Shown here: positions 1-9,255 of the stretch, piece after piece
Layout of the letters: each line of letters starts with the position of its first letter
Position numbering within the stretch: the first letter of the stretch is position 1
Assembly (NCBI GenBank): GCA_023663725.1
Contig: JAMPGX010000003.1
Span: forward strand, 124,001 to 188,000
Length of the DNA: 64,000 nt
DNA from: a bacterium
GTDB taxonomy: Bacteria > Bacillota > Clostridia > Lachnospirales > Lachnospiraceae
Reading direction: 5' to 3'
Made by a program: the position numbers and the translations under genes
Notes under the pieces: generated by a model
What the model was told of the DNA's origin: nothing
Database searches by the model: none
Seen by the model: only the letters and a program-made list of their open reading frames with translations

Positions 1-1
1 G

Positions 2-106
2 CAGCTGATCGGGGACTGTTTTCAGGAAAAAAAGCTGCTGCGGGCCGCCTACGCTTATGAGCAGGCGGAGGAATGCGGCGGAAATGGAGGGGCTATCCAT
101 GACTAA
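2..106 (+). CDS. gatA: Glu-tRNA(Gln) amidotransferase subunit A, C-terminal end (partial)
   Basis: The first 34 codons of the window read in frame to a TAA at 104-106. The peptide contains QLIGDCFQEKKLLRAAYAYE, which matches the usual C-terminal end of GatA amidases (the conserved G-x-Q-x-I-G segment followed by a helix). GatA releases ammonia from glutamine and feeds it to GatB. Its stop codon overlaps the start of gatB by 8 bases, typical of translationally coupled gatCAB operons. Most of the gene lies upstream of the window. Confidence 0.85.
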   Translation, partial: QLIGDCFQEKKLLRAAYAYEQAEECGGNGGAIHD

Positions 107-1529
107 GGAATATGAAACCGTCATCGGTCTGGAGGTGCATGTGGAGCTGGCCACCCGGACCAAGATATTCTGCGGCTGCTTTACCGCCTTCGGAGGCAGG
201 CCCAACGCGCACACCTGTCCGGTCTGTACTGGAATGCCGGGAGCGCTCCCTGTGCTGAACCGTCAGGTGTTGGACTATGCGGTCTCAGTGGGACTGGCCA
301 TGAACTGTGAGATCACCAGGTATTGCAAATTTGACAGGAAGAATTATTTTTATCCAGACAATCCGCAGAATTATCAGATATCTCAGCTCTATCTGCCCAT
401 CTGTCGCGATGGCTATGTGGAGATTGAGACCACGGAGGGCAGCAGGAAGGTGGGTATCCATGAGATTCATATGGAGGAGGATGCGGGCAAGCTGATTCAT
501 GATACCTGGGGGGACTGTTCTCTGGTGGACTATAACCGTTCGGGTGTTCCGTTGATTGAGATCGTGTCTGAGCCGGATATGCGGAACGCGCAGGAAGTTA
601 TCGCGTTTCTGGAAAAGCTGAGACTGATCATTCAGTATCTGGGAGCCAGTGACTGCAAACTGCAGGAGGGCTCCATGCGTGCTGATGTGAATTTGTCTGT
701 GCGCGAGAAAGGGGCCGCCGCATATGGCACCAGAACAGAGATGAAGAATCTGAGCAGCTTCCACGCGATCACCCGGGCCATTGAGGGGGAGCGGGAGAGA
801 CAGATCGATCTGCTTGAGTCGGGGGAGGCCGTGGTGCAGGAGACCCGCCGCTGGGACGAGACCAAGGGCTGTTCCTATGCCATGCGCTCCAAGGAGGACG
901 CGCAGGATTATCGTTATTTTCCCGATCCGGATCTGACGCCGATCACGATCAGTGAAGAATATCTGGAGGAGATTCGGGCGAGACAGCCGGAGCTTCGCAC
1001 GGAGAAGATGGCGAGATATAAGGCGCAGTACGATATCCCTGAGTACGACATCGAGATTATCACTGCGAGCAAGCACATGGCTGATCTATTCGAGGCGGCG
1101 ACAGCCATATGCGGTCAGCCTAAGAAGGTGTCCAACTGGCTTATGGGGGAGACGATGCGCCTGCTGCGGGAGCAGGAGATGGATCCTCAGGATATACAGG
1201 TAAGCCCACAGCATCTGGCGGACCTGATCGACATGGTGGAGAAAAAGGAGATCAACGGCGGCGCGGCCAAGACAGTGTACGAGGCCATGTTTGCACAGGA
1301 TGTTGAACCCAGACAGTATGTGGAGGAGAGAGGCCTGAAGACGGTGAATGACGAGGAAGCTCTGCGAAAGACAGTGGATGAGGTGCTTGCCGCCAACCCG
1401 CAGTCTGTGGCGGATTACCGCGGCGGCAAGGAAAAGGCCCTGGGGTTCCTCGTAGGGCAGACGATGAAGGCCATGAAGGGGAAGGCCGATCCTGCCAGTG
1501 TCAACCGGATATTAAAGGAACGGATATAA
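99..1529 (+). CDS. gatB: Asp/Glu-tRNA amidotransferase subunit B
   Basis: GatB is the kinase/transamidase subunit that phosphorylates and amidates Glu-tRNA(Gln) or Asp-tRNA(Asn) with ammonia from GatA. The 476-residue product is full length. It starts MTKEYETVIGLEVHVEL and carries the conserved EGSMRADVN and RYFPDPDL motifs. The C-terminal third (about residues 330-476) is the helical GatB/YqeY tRNA-binding domain. A reading frame extends back to 57, but ATG 99 has a GGAGG about 10 bases upstream and couples to the gatA stop, so 99 is preferred. A glnS and an asnS lie elsewhere in the window, which makes the need for this enzyme an open question. Confidence 0.95.
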   Translation: MTKEYETVIGLEVHVELATRTKIFCGCFTAFGGRPNAHTCPVCTGMPGALPVLNRQVLDYAVSVGLAMNCEITRYCKFDRKNYFYPDNPQNYQISQLYLPICRDGYVEIETTEGSRKVGIHEIHMEEDAGKLIHDTWGDCSLVDYNRSGVPLIEIVSEPDMRNAQEVIAFLEKLRLIIQYLGASDCKLQEGSMRADVNLSVREKGAAAYGTRTEMKNLSSFHAITRAIEGERERQIDLLESGEAVVQETRRWDETKGCSYAMRSKEDAQDYRYFPDPDLTPITISEEYLEEIRARQPELRTEKMARYKAQYDIPEYDIEIITASKHMADLFEAATAICGQPKKVSNWLMGETMRLLREQEMDPQDIQVSPQHLADLIDMVEKKEINGGAAKTVYEAMFAQDVEPRQYVEERGLKTVNDEEALRKTVDEVLAANPQSVADYRGGKEKALGFLVGQTMKAMKGKADPASVNRILKERI

Positions 1530-1541
1530 AGTGTGGAGCAG

Positions 1542-2312
1542 CTACTCTTCTATCCTGTATAGGAAATCATATATGGAGGAAATGAATTGCAGAACCATAT
1601 CCGGATTGGATTCATTGACTACCACGCTCAATATGACGTCATCATCCTGAAAGACAAACGCCTCTTGAATTCGGGGACAGCTCTGAATATATAATCCGAC
1701 AGGCACCGGCTCTGCCATGCTCTGTGGATCATGAGGATTGGCAGGATAGTCCGGTGTTTCTGTCATGATGCCGTCTTCCTGCTTGGCGTTAATCTCCTCT
1801 ATGAGAGCGGCATCCACATAGTAGTAGTAAGGCGCAAGCTTCTCCTGCAGCTCTTCGGGCAATACCTGACGCATATCCTGAAAAAATTCATTGTATGCGT
1901 ACTGATTCATAATGGCAGGTCCGCCTGCCATTATGTCCACATCTCCTGCCGCGACATAGACCATCAGCCGTTGGGCGGTATTTACGCTTGTCTGATCATG
2001 GGCGTTATCTGCAATAAACATATCCGTGTCAAACATAACATCGCTCTTCTCAAGATCGATGCCGACGCTGGCGGCGAATTCTTCGCGGAACGCTTCGCAC
2101 TCCGGCGTCTGATAGGCATTGATAAACGCCCCATAGAATACGCATTCCTTGCGGTTGAGGACTGAGTTTATCAGAGAGACTACGCAGGCAATCAAAACGA
2201 CGCCACCGATGACATGCCACTTATAATAGTCCAGAAAATATTGAAATTTATCCTTAAAGCTTTTTTGCTTCAGTGCTTCCCGCTCCTCACGGAATTCATC
2301 CATCACCGGCAT
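1542..2312 (-). CDS. Single-pass membrane protein of unknown function
   Basis: I do not recognise a named family. The 256-residue product has a charged cytoplasmic N-terminus (residues 1-33), one strong membrane segment (about 34-52, HVIGGVVLIACVVSLINSVL) and a soluble outer domain of about 200 residues. The outer part has a segment reading VDIMAGGPAIMNQYAYNEFF, loosely like a solute-binding-protein fold, but that is only an impression. It is convergent with gatB, with only 12 bases between the stop codons. AGGAGG lies 7 bases before the start. A consensus promoter sits about 190 bases upstream, and the leader between them is filled by a large hairpin repeat (2320-2472). Confidence 0.75.
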   Translation of the reverse strand: MPVMDEFREEREALKQKSFKDKFQYFLDYYKWHVIGGVVLIACVVSLINSVLNRKECVFYGAFINAYQTPECEAFREEFAASVGIDLEKSDVMFDTDMFIADNAHDQTSVNTAQRLMVYVAAGDVDIMAGGPAIMNQYAYNEFFQDMRQVLPEELQEKLAPYYYYVDAALIEEINAKQEDGIMTETPDYPANPHDPQSMAEPVPVGLYIQSCPRIQEAFVFQDDDVILSVVVNESNPDMVLQFISSIYDFLYRIEE

Positions 2313-2319
2313 GATCTAT

Positions 2320-2472
2320 CCTCCTATTTTAAGTCGCTGCGCGACGGCGCTAAAGGGTGAAGTTCCTTCGGCGCACACCAGGGAGAGACAAATTTCATTC
2401 GTAAAGCATCTCATGAAATTTGCTCTCGTGTGCCTTCGCAACTTCACCGCGCTGCGCGACGGCGCTAAAGGG
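2320..2472 (-). repeat. Hairpin-plus-tail leader element, copy I, abutting the Shine-Dalgarno
   Basis: On the minus strand this reads: tail (2472-2451), then a long imperfect hairpin whose outer arms are GGTGAAGTT and AACTTCACC (2448-2440 and 2364-2356), then a second tail (2357-2334, CCCTTTAGCGCC followed by GTCGCGCAGCGA), then an A/T-rich run and AGGAGG (2325-2320). The same tail and flanking GCGCCGAAGG segment recur at 8464-8520 and 9256-9391. Every occurrence ends immediately upstream of a Shine-Dalgarno sequence. Confidence 0.8.
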
Positions 2473-2507
2473 CGTCCAACGAAACGCAAGCTGATCTTAT
2501 ATAGAGA

Positions 2508-2536
2508 ATAATACGTGTTTTAGTCTGGCATGTCAA
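2508..2536 (-). promoter_or_regulatory. Sigma-A promoter for the 1542-2312 gene
   Basis: On the minus strand TTGACA (2536-2531) is followed after 17 bases by TATTAT (2513-2508). The predicted transcript has a leader of about 190 bases that contains the whole hairpin repeat before the start codon. Confidence 0.65.
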
Positions 2537-2577
2537 TAAAGTGTTCCTAAGAAGAATATAAAAAAAGAATAAATTGA

Positions 2578-2606
2578 TTGCAAGTTTGAGGGTTCTGGTA
2601 TATCAT
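2578..2606 (+). promoter_or_regulatory. Possible sigma-A promoter for the DUF6106-like gene
   Basis: TTGCAA (2578-2583), a 17-base spacer and TATCAT (2601-2606), with TGGTA just upstream of the -10. It lies 55 bases before the next start codon. The match is moderate. Confidence 0.4.
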
Positions 2607-2660
2607 CTTAGTATGAACCGATGTTAAGCGGTCGAATATGGATGAAGGACAGGTATATTT

Positions 2661-3158
2661 ATGAGTGAAACATATGTGGAATGTCTGGTGAAGGCTAAAT
2701 CAAACATGGCGCTTAAGTTGTTGAAGTATCTGTTGATTGGCCTCACGGCTGTGTTTGTGTTGCTAATGCTTTTGGGTGTTGTCGTGGCTATTCTCGCAGG
2801 GGCAGCCACGGGCATCGGCGCCTACTTTCTGAACCTGTATTCTGATCTGGAGTATGAGTATCTGTATCTGGACAAGGAGCTGGTGATTGACAAGGTTATG
2901 GCCAAGAGCAAGCGCAAGCGCGTGGCCACCTATCAGGTTGACCGGATGGAGATCATGGCGCCGATTCATTCCTATCGGTTGGACAACTATAAGAACCGCC
3001 AGGTGAAGGTGAAGGATTACAGTATCGGTGAAGAGCTGAAGCCGGATCTGCGCTATGCCGTGTATTACGAGGGCGGCGAGAAGCTGATTCTGAGCCCCTC
3101 CGAGCAGATGATCAAGGCGATTCGCAATGTCGCGCCCAGAAAGGTTTTTACAGATTAA
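2661..3158 (+). CDS. DUF6106-like membrane protein
   Basis: A 165-residue protein with one long hydrophobic region (about residues 17-55; LLKYLLIGLTAVFVLLMLLG then a glycine-rich stretch) that could form one or two membrane helices. A soluble, basic C-terminal domain of about 110 residues follows. It resembles the DUF6106 family found near guaB in Lachnospiraceae; this is recalled, not searched. The C-terminal part (KELVIDKVMAKSKRKRVATY and LRYAVYYEGGEKLILSPSEQ) has the look of a bPH-type beta domain. The function is unknown. It sits 95 bases upstream of guaB, which has its own promoter. Confidence 0.75.
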   Translation: MSETYVECLVKAKSNMALKLLKYLLIGLTAVFVLLMLLGVVVAILAGAATGIGAYFLNLYSDLEYEYLYLDKELVIDKVMAKSKRKRVATYQVDRMEIMAPIHSYRLDNYKNRQVKVKDYSIGEELKPDLRYAVYYEGGEKLILSPSEQMIKAIRNVAPRKVFTD

Positions 3159-3186
3159 AAATATAGGAAAAAACGCAAATTGACAG

Positions 3187-3215
3187 TTGACATCGGCTGT
3201 CAATTTTGTTACACT
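3187..3215 (+). promoter_or_regulatory. guaB promoter with overlapping inverted repeat
   Basis: TTGACA (3187-3192), 17 bases, TACACT (3210-3215). A 7-base inverted repeat TTGACAG (3180-3186) and CTGTCAA (3197-3203) brackets the -35 box, a position where a repressor could block RNA polymerase. No protein can be assigned to it from this window. Confidence 0.7.
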
Positions 3216-3229
3216 CGAATGCACAATAA

Positions 3230-4708
<1,479 letters not shown>

Positions 4709-4729
4709 AGAGCGAGCTTAGACAATAGG

Positions 4730-4768
4730 GCCTGTCTCCCCAGCTATACAGGGGGAACAGGTCTTTCA
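4730..4768 (+). terminator. Likely terminator after guaB
   Basis: An imperfect hairpin pairs CCTGT-CT-CCCC with GGGG-GA-ACAGG across an 8-9 base loop, followed by a short T-rich run (TCTTTCAT). The U-tract is weak. Confidence 0.5.
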
Positions 4769-4797
4769 TATTGATGAAACTCTTTATTTGTTCTGTG

Positions 4798-4819
4798 TCG
4801 CAAGCAGGCTTGCGATATG
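4798..4819 (+). repeat. 22-base palindromic motif, copy 1
   Basis: CGCAAGC-AG-GCTTGCG flanked by T and ATATG. The identical 22 bases occur at 61028-61049. Both copies lie directly before the ribosome-binding site of a lipoprotein gene. Confidence 0.7.
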
Positions 4820-4831
4820 TGGGGTGTAAAA

Positions 4832-5956
4832 ATGCGCGAGAAAAAGCTTAGGATATTGATGCCTTTGCTCACAGGTATTATGCTTTTGTTTGGCTGCGGA
4901 CAGAGTGATCGACCTGTCATGGAGACAGTAGATTCGAATGTCAATGAGGTGACCGAGCAGGTGAGTATGGAGTCCTTGCCTGTGGGGAGTGAGGAGCATA
5001 CGGGGGACAAGGGGGAAACGGAGGACGGCGAACAGGATCAGGAGGAAGCGGGAGCATCCATGGAGGAGGTGCCTGCGGGCGAGCAGCGCGAGCCGCTGGA
5101 TGTCCCTGTGAATGTCACGGCGGAAGATATTATCTATCACAGCGAAGACGAAATTAGCCTGGCAGCCGCCCAGCAGCGCTGCGTGTCTGACGGGGAAAAC
5201 ATATATCTGGCCTATGGCACTCAGGATCTATATGCCATGCCGCTTGGCGGGGACAGGCACAGGCAGGTGAAGCTTGACAATCCCGAGGGGCTGTATGTCT
5301 ATGATATCGCCATGGATATCTATGGAGGTCTTCATCTGCTGATGAGTCGTGATGACGGGGGATGTCAGATATGGCGTCTCAGAGAGGACTTTCAGGTCGA
5401 TAAAGTGATCGACATTTCTGCATATTATGAGACAAAACAGTTGCCGAGATGGTTTTGGGTTGACAGAGACGGCGCATATTTTTTGCAGTGGCGCACGGAG
5501 CGGGACGGTATCATCATCGACAGCGAGGGAGAGCTCAGGCATAGATTTACGCCCGAGTCGCTGGAAACCGGATGGATCTACAAAGCTACAGGGGGATCGG
5601 ATGGCCGGATATATCTCATTCACAGCGAGCAGGGTGAGGGATGGGAGATCAGCGCGCTTGATATGGAGAGCTGTTCGATGCAGAGACAGGATTCTCCCCT
5701 TCTCTTTTCAAAGGATGAGGTGTTTCTGGAGGAATCCGGCGGAACAGACACAAGCCTTCTAATGTACAGTCCCTACAGCGGGGTGTGGGCCTGCGATACG
5801 GAAAAAGGGATCATGGAGAACCGCGTGCCGTTGTCCGAGATCGATCAGGACGGCGGGGACATCACTCCTCTCGCATTTTTGGCCGATGGGCGGCTGCTTC
5901 TGTTGACCTATGCAGATGAGGAGGTCCATCTGAAGTACACACCGGCAGGCAGGTGA
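4832..5956 (+). CDS. Predicted lipoprotein with beta-propeller-like region
   Basis: A 374-residue exported lipoprotein. The N-terminus MREKKLRILMPLLTGIMLLF ends in a lipobox (LLFGC), so the mature protein would be anchored at Cys23 or so. An acidic low-complexity linker (about residues 27-85, rich in E, G and D) leads to a domain of repeated short strands with motifs such as DGENIYLAYGTQDLYAMPL and DGRIYLIHSEQ, typical of WD/PQQ-like propeller blades. The layout resembles the N-terminal half of the larger lipoprotein at 49774-52125, but the solute-binding half is absent. ATG 4832 is preferred to ATG 4817 because only the former gives a proper signal peptide. Confidence 0.75.
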   Translation: MREKKLRILMPLLTGIMLLFGCGQSDRPVMETVDSNVNEVTEQVSMESLPVGSEEHTGDKGETEDGEQDQEEAGASMEEVPAGEQREPLDVPVNVTAEDIIYHSEDEISLAAAQQRCVSDGENIYLAYGTQDLYAMPLGGDRHRQVKLDNPEGLYVYDIAMDIYGGLHLLMSRDDGGCQIWRLREDFQVDKVIDISAYYETKQLPRWFWVDRDGAYFLQWRTERDGIIIDSEGELRHRFTPESLETGWIYKATGGSDGRIYLIHSEQGEGWEISALDMESCSMQRQDSPLLFSKDEVFLEESGGTDTSLLMYSPYSGVWACDTEKGIMENRVPLSEIDQDGGDITPLAFLADGRLLLLTYADEEVHLKYTPAGR

Positions 5957-5972
5957 GAGCAGAAAATTGGTC

Positions 5973-6001
5973 TTGCAGATAAGGGGAAAATATATTATAA
6001 T
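5973..6001 (+). promoter_or_regulatory. Sigma-A promoter of the flagellin gene
   Basis: TTGCAG (5973-5978), 17 bases, perfect TATAAT (5996-6001). I looked for a sigma-28 motif (TAAA with CCGATAT) in this leader and found none, which is unusual for a flagellin. Confidence 0.7.
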
Positions 6002-6074
6002 ACAGGTAAAGGAAGAGTTTGGAAATTATATGCGGAGAGTTTGACAATGTGTTCTGCGCAGGAGAGGAGCGTTT

Positions 6075-6845
6075 ATGAGAGTAGCGGGTGTGAGTGGATT
6101 ATATGGTACGAATTCTCTGTATGGCAAGATTGCCAGCGGCAAGAGGATTCAGACGGCTGCGGATGATGCGGCAGGGCTTGCCATTGCGAACAAGCTCAAG
6201 AGGAATAACAATGGTCTGGATGTAGGCGCTTCCAACATTATGGATGGGATCGGCACCGCCAATATCAAGGACGGTGCGCTCGGTTCGATGCAGGATTCGC
6301 TGCAGAGGATTCGTGAGCTCAGCATCAAGGCATCCAATGGGTTATACGGCGATTCCGAGAAACAGATGATTCAAAAAGAGGTCGATCAGCTCTTGCAGGG
6401 AGTCCAGTATACGGCGACTGCCACGCAGTTCAATGAGATGAGGCTGTTGGATGGCAGCATGGCAGACATGGAGATCGCGATGAACGCGGACGGAACAGGC
6501 CTGAAGATCGGGATGGAGAATCTGTCGCTGAAGTCGCTTGGGCTGGAAGGCTATAATGTGACGGGAGACTTCGATATCAGTGTTCTTGACAATGCCATGC
6601 AGAAGATTAACGAGGCAAGGAGCAGCACTGGCGCTTATACCAACGCCATGGAGCATTCCTACAATTATAACACAGGCGCCTCCTACAATCTGCTCAGCGC
6701 CAGAAGCCGGATAGAGGATCTGGATATTCCCAAGGCAGTGTCCGAGCAGCAGAAGAAAAAGCTGCTGCAGGATTATCGTCTGGGTATGCAACGCAAACAG
6801 ATGCAAAACAATATGCTGATCACGAAAATGTTTGGCAGCATGTAA
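6075..6845 (+). CDS. Short flagellin-family protein
   Basis: A 256-residue flagellin homologue. The N-terminal D0/D1 helices carry the family hallmarks SGKRIQTAADDAAGLAIANK and later IRELSIKASNG. The C-terminal D1/D0 helices end with NMLITKMFGSM. The variable D2/D3 domain is missing, so it resembles minimal flagellins. The extreme N-terminus is atypical: it begins MRVAGVSGLYGTNSLYGKI rather than the common MxINxNxxAL. No other flagellar gene is nearby, so it is an orphan. It could be a minor filament or junction protein, or a repurposed secreted protein. The promoter is sigma-A-like. Confidence 0.88.
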   Translation: MRVAGVSGLYGTNSLYGKIASGKRIQTAADDAAGLAIANKLKRNNNGLDVGASNIMDGIGTANIKDGALGSMQDSLQRIRELSIKASNGLYGDSEKQMIQKEVDQLLQGVQYTATATQFNEMRLLDGSMADMEIAMNADGTGLKIGMENLSLKSLGLEGYNVTGDFDISVLDNAMQKINEARSSTGAYTNAMEHSYNYNTGASYNLLSARSRIEDLDIPKAVSEQQKKKLLQDYRLGMQRKQMQNNMLITKMFGSM

Positions 6846-6927
6846 ATGAGCAAAAGTACTTCTTTTACGTGATAAGTTTTGGATGTGAGTTCTTAGATGA
6901 GATAAGTAAGCGAAAAAGAATTGAAAG

Positions 6928-6963
6928 AGACATCATGGTGTAGAAACTATGGTGTCTTTTTTG
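6928..6963 (+). terminator. Terminator after the flagellin gene
   Basis: AGACATCATGG pairs (with G-T wobbles) with CTATGGTGTCT, followed by a run of six Ts. Confidence 0.65.
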
Positions 6964-6977
6964 CTGCTAAATTTTTC

Positions 6978-7006
6978 TTGCCATTTATCCCTATCTATGC
7001 TACTAT
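6978..7006 (+). promoter_or_regulatory. Sigma-A promoter for the PD-(D/E)XK gene
   Basis: TTGCCA (6978-6983), 17 bases, TACTAT (7001-7006) preceded by TGC, an extended -10. It gives a leader of about 190 bases (7013-7200) in which I see no conserved RNA structure. This accounts for the 355-base gap between the flanking genes. Confidence 0.6.
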
Positions 7007-7200
7007 ACTTTTAAAGCATATATTCTTTTCACTGTTGAAGACCACTTCTCTTTTCAGGACATCGGAAAATCTATGCTTGGAATTCATAAACAGAAGGAAC
7101 TGAACACAGGCGGGAGATTTTCCGGACAGGGTATCTGGAATGTTTTTGGCATCTCCCGCGTAGCTTTGTGACGATTCACACATGAGTAGGGAGGTACAAA

Positions 7201-8217
7201 TTGAAGAAAAAACAGGTAGAGGACACATATCTGTCTCAGGCTGTGGAGGCGGTACAGGACACGGCCGCCTATGATGCCAATGTAAAGTATCTGCTGGCGG
7301 ACAGGCAGATACTGGCGAGGATTCTGAAATATACGATAGGGGAATTTCAGGATATGGAGATCCCGCAGATCATCGGCTGTATCGGTGATGAGATCCAAGT
7401 CTCCTCGGTCCGGCTGGACCCAGGTCTGACGAATCTGGGGCGGGTTACGGAGGATAAGACCGAGGACAATGTTCCAGGGGAGGGTATGATATGCTATGAT
7501 GTGCGATTCCATGCCCGTCTTGCGGAGGAGGAGATGAAGCTTCTGGTCAATCTGGAAGCGCAGCGGTTGACGGGCAGGGGGGCGCTGGGGTATCATCTGG
7601 AGAACCGTATCGTATACTATATTGCCCGAATGATTTCCGCCCAGAAGAATACGGAGTTTTATGGAGAGGACTACGACGGGATGAAGAATGTGCGAAGCAT
7701 CTGGATCTGTATGAACAGTGGGAGAGAGGGAGACTCTATTGAGGAGATTAGTCTGGAGAGAAGGACAGTGTTCGGCAGAAAGAGAGATTCATGCAGGCTC
7801 AGGCAGATGCAGGGTATCATCGTTAACATTCGCAATAACTGGGAGGGAGAAACCTCAGAAAACACACTGATTGCGATGCTGGAGACACTGCTCTCCAAGA
7901 TGGAAGTAAGGAAGAAAAAGGAAATACTGGAAAAAGAGTATGGAATGGTGATGACGAGAGAGATCGAGGGGAGGATACAAAAGATGTGTAATTTTTCTGA
8001 GTTTATTTTGGAGGAAGGCTGGAACAAGGGAATGGCACAGGGTATAGCGCGTGGAATACTCCAGTCAATAATGGATATTCTGGAGGAGTATGGCGATATC
8101 CCGTCGGATATCCGCGACCGCATTTGCGCGGAGGACAATCCGGAGACTCTCAGGGTGTGGCTAAGAGCTGCCGCCAAAACGGAAAGTCTTTCGGAATTCC
8201 GCGAGATTCTGGCCTGA
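7201..8217 (+). CDS. Rpn/YhgA-like PD-(D/E)XK nuclease-family protein
   Basis: A 338-residue protein of the Rpn/PDDEXK_2 'transposase-like' nuclease family common in Lachnospiraceae. The N-terminal part (about residues 10-190) has the expected order: a helical segment with YDANVKYLLADRQILARIL, then the acidic strand YDVRFHARL, and the LVNLEAQ motif that stands for the E-x-Q catalytic strand. The C-terminal half (about 215-335) is helical and ends in GWNKGMAQGIARGI, a typical tail for the family. The start is TTG 7201, preceded by GGGAGG. Family members are DNA endonucleases linked to RecA-independent recombination or to phage defence; which applies here cannot be told. Confidence 0.8.
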   Translation: MKKKQVEDTYLSQAVEAVQDTAAYDANVKYLLADRQILARILKYTIGEFQDMEIPQIIGCIGDEIQVSSVRLDPGLTNLGRVTEDKTEDNVPGEGMICYDVRFHARLAEEEMKLLVNLEAQRLTGRGALGYHLENRIVYYIARMISAQKNTEFYGEDYDGMKNVRSIWICMNSGREGDSIEEISLERRTVFGRKRDSCRLRQMQGIIVNIRNNWEGETSENTLIAMLETLLSKMEVRKKKEILEKEYGMVMTREIEGRIQKMCNFSEFILEEGWNKGMAQGIARGILQSIMDILEEYGDIPSDIRDRICAEDNPETLRVWLRAAAKTESLSEFREILA

Positions 8218-8253
8218 GTATTCCGGCTGATTCAGCCTGCTCAGATTTTTTTG
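8213..8253 (+). terminator. Terminator overlapping the stop of the PD-(D/E)XK gene
   Basis: CTGAG...CTCAG encloses an inner GGCTG-att-CAGCC hairpin, followed by A and seven Ts. The 5' arm overlaps the last codons and stop of the upstream gene. Confidence 0.65.
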
Positions 8254-8262
8254 TTTCTGCAC

Positions 8263-8291
8263 TTGCCAAAACGTTATAAACCATGTACTAT
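8263..8291 (+). promoter_or_regulatory. Sigma-A promoter of the ZTP-riboswitch purine operon
   Basis: TTGCCA (8263-8268), 17 bases, TACTAT (8286-8291). Transcription would begin at about 8298, right at the 5' edge of the riboswitch aptamer. Confidence 0.75.
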
Positions 8292-8298
8292 ATAAGTA

Positions 8299-8386
8299 AT
8301 CGTTACACGACTGGCGGAAGACAGTGGAGCTGTTATGGGATGACCCATGGGGAGTGCAAACGTAGAATAAGCCGACCGCCTGGGCA
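8299..8386 (+). ncRNA. ZTP/ZMP riboswitch (pfl motif)
   Basis: The leader holds the two conserved blocks of ZTP aptamers: ACTGGCG (about 8310-8316) in the 5' domain and CCGACCGCCTGGGCA (8372-8386) in the 3' domain. They are joined by a CGTT-a-CAC / GTG-c-AAACG pairing (8301-8308 with 8354-8362) and an ATGGG/CCCAT hairpin (8335-8348) followed by GGGGAG. The family binds AICAR monophosphate or triphosphate, which build up when 10-formyl-THF is scarce, and turns on purine and folate genes. The downstream genes encode exactly the enzymes that consume AICAR. The 3' block doubles as one arm of a terminator. Confidence 0.9.
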
Positions 8387-8421
8387 GCCACCTTGACTGT
8401 GTGTGCCCAGGTGGTTTTTTT
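8375..8421 (+). terminator. Riboswitch expression-platform terminator
   Basis: ACCGCCTGGGCA (8375-8386) pairs over 12 positions (one G-T) with TGCCCAGGTGGT (8404-8415), followed by seven Ts. The 5' arm is the conserved CCGCCTGGGC of the ZTP aptamer, so ligand binding would sequester it and allow read-through. This is a simple ON switch. Confidence 0.9.
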
Positions 8422-8463
8422 CACTCTCTTTAACAGCATATTCCCTTCGGGAATATGCCCGAT

Positions 8464-8520
8464 GCGCGCTGAAGGAACTCGCCCTTTAGTGCTGTCGCGC
8501 AGCGACATAAAATAAGGAGG
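8464..8520 (+). repeat. Hairpin-plus-tail leader element, copy II
   Basis: The segment contains GCGCTGAAGGAACT, then the tail CCCTTTAGTGCT + GTCGCGCAGCGA (8482-8505), then CATAAAATA and AGGAGG (8515-8520) of the next gene. It matches the right half of copies I and III. A separate 10-bp hairpin (GCATATTCCC / GGGAATATGC with a TTC loop, 8437-8459) stands where the left arm would be. Both sit between the riboswitch terminator and the purO-like gene, accounting for the 309-base gap. Confidence 0.75.
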
Positions 8521-8526
8521 TATTAT

Positions 8527-9234
8527 ATGTTATCACTCAAGCAGGAACTGGAGAACAATGCGTATCCCGGCAGAGGCATCGTGATCGGTCTGACGCCGGA
8601 CGCAAGCCAGGCGGTGACGGCCTATTTTATCATGGGAAGAAGCTCCAACAGCCGTAACCGCGTTTTTGTGGTCGAGGGGGAGGGCATTCGCACGCAGGCA
8701 TTTGACCCGTCCAAGCTGGAAGACCCCAGCTTGATCATCTATGCGCCGGTGCGGGTGCTGGGCAACAGTACGATTGTGACCAACGGAGATCAGACCGACA
8801 CCATCTATGAGGGCCTGGAGCGCCAGCTAACCTTTGAGCAGTCTCTGCGCAGCAGGGAATTTGAGCCGGACGGACCGAACTATACACCGAGAATATCCGG
8901 TATCATGCATATCGAGAGCGGTCGATTCAGCTATGCTATGTCTATATTAAAGAGCAATCACGGCGACGGCTCCTCCTGCGTGCGCAATACTTTCGCATAC
9001 GAGACACCGCTTGCGGGGGAGGGCCATTTTATCCATACCTATATGCATGACGGGAACCCGTTGCCCAGCTTTGAGGGCGAACCTAAGCATGTGGAGATGC
9101 TGGATGATATGAAGGCATTTGCCGACATGCTGTGGGAGAGCTTAAATGAGGAAAATAAGGTATCCCTGTTTGTTCGCTATATCGATATTGCAACAGGGGA
9201 CTATAGAACATGTATCATCAATAAAAACCAATAG
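8527..9234 (+). CDS. purO: PurO-like IMP cyclohydrolase
   Basis: A 235-residue protein of the IMP cyclohydrolase family first known from archaeal PurO. It closes the ring of FAICAR to give IMP, the last step of de novo purine synthesis. Recognisable features are the N-terminal NAYPGRGIVIGLTPD, the segment TAYFIMGRSSNSRNRVF and later GDQTDTIYEGL. With the AICAR transformylase just downstream it replaces the bifunctional PurH found in most bacteria. AGGAGG lies six bases before the ATG and is joined directly to the dispersed leader repeat. Transcription should be governed by the ZTP riboswitch. Confidence 0.9.
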   Translation: MLSLKQELENNAYPGRGIVIGLTPDASQAVTAYFIMGRSSNSRNRVFVVEGEGIRTQAFDPSKLEDPSLIIYAPVRVLGNSTIVTNGDQTDTIYEGLERQLTFEQSLRSREFEPDGPNYTPRISGIMHIESGRFSYAMSILKSNHGDGSSCVRNTFAYETPLAGEGHFIHTYMHDGNPLPSFEGEPKHVEMLDDMKAFADMLWESLNEENKVSLFVRYIDIATGDYRTCIINKNQ

Positions 9235-9255
9235 CTTTGCGGTAACTTACAGACA

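Noticed and set aside
7201-8217. PD-(D/E)XK protein as the transposase of the repeat elements
   Set aside because: It is not a RAYT-type enzyme, has no repeat ends flanking it, and the family is better viewed as nucleases; only its proximity suggests the link.
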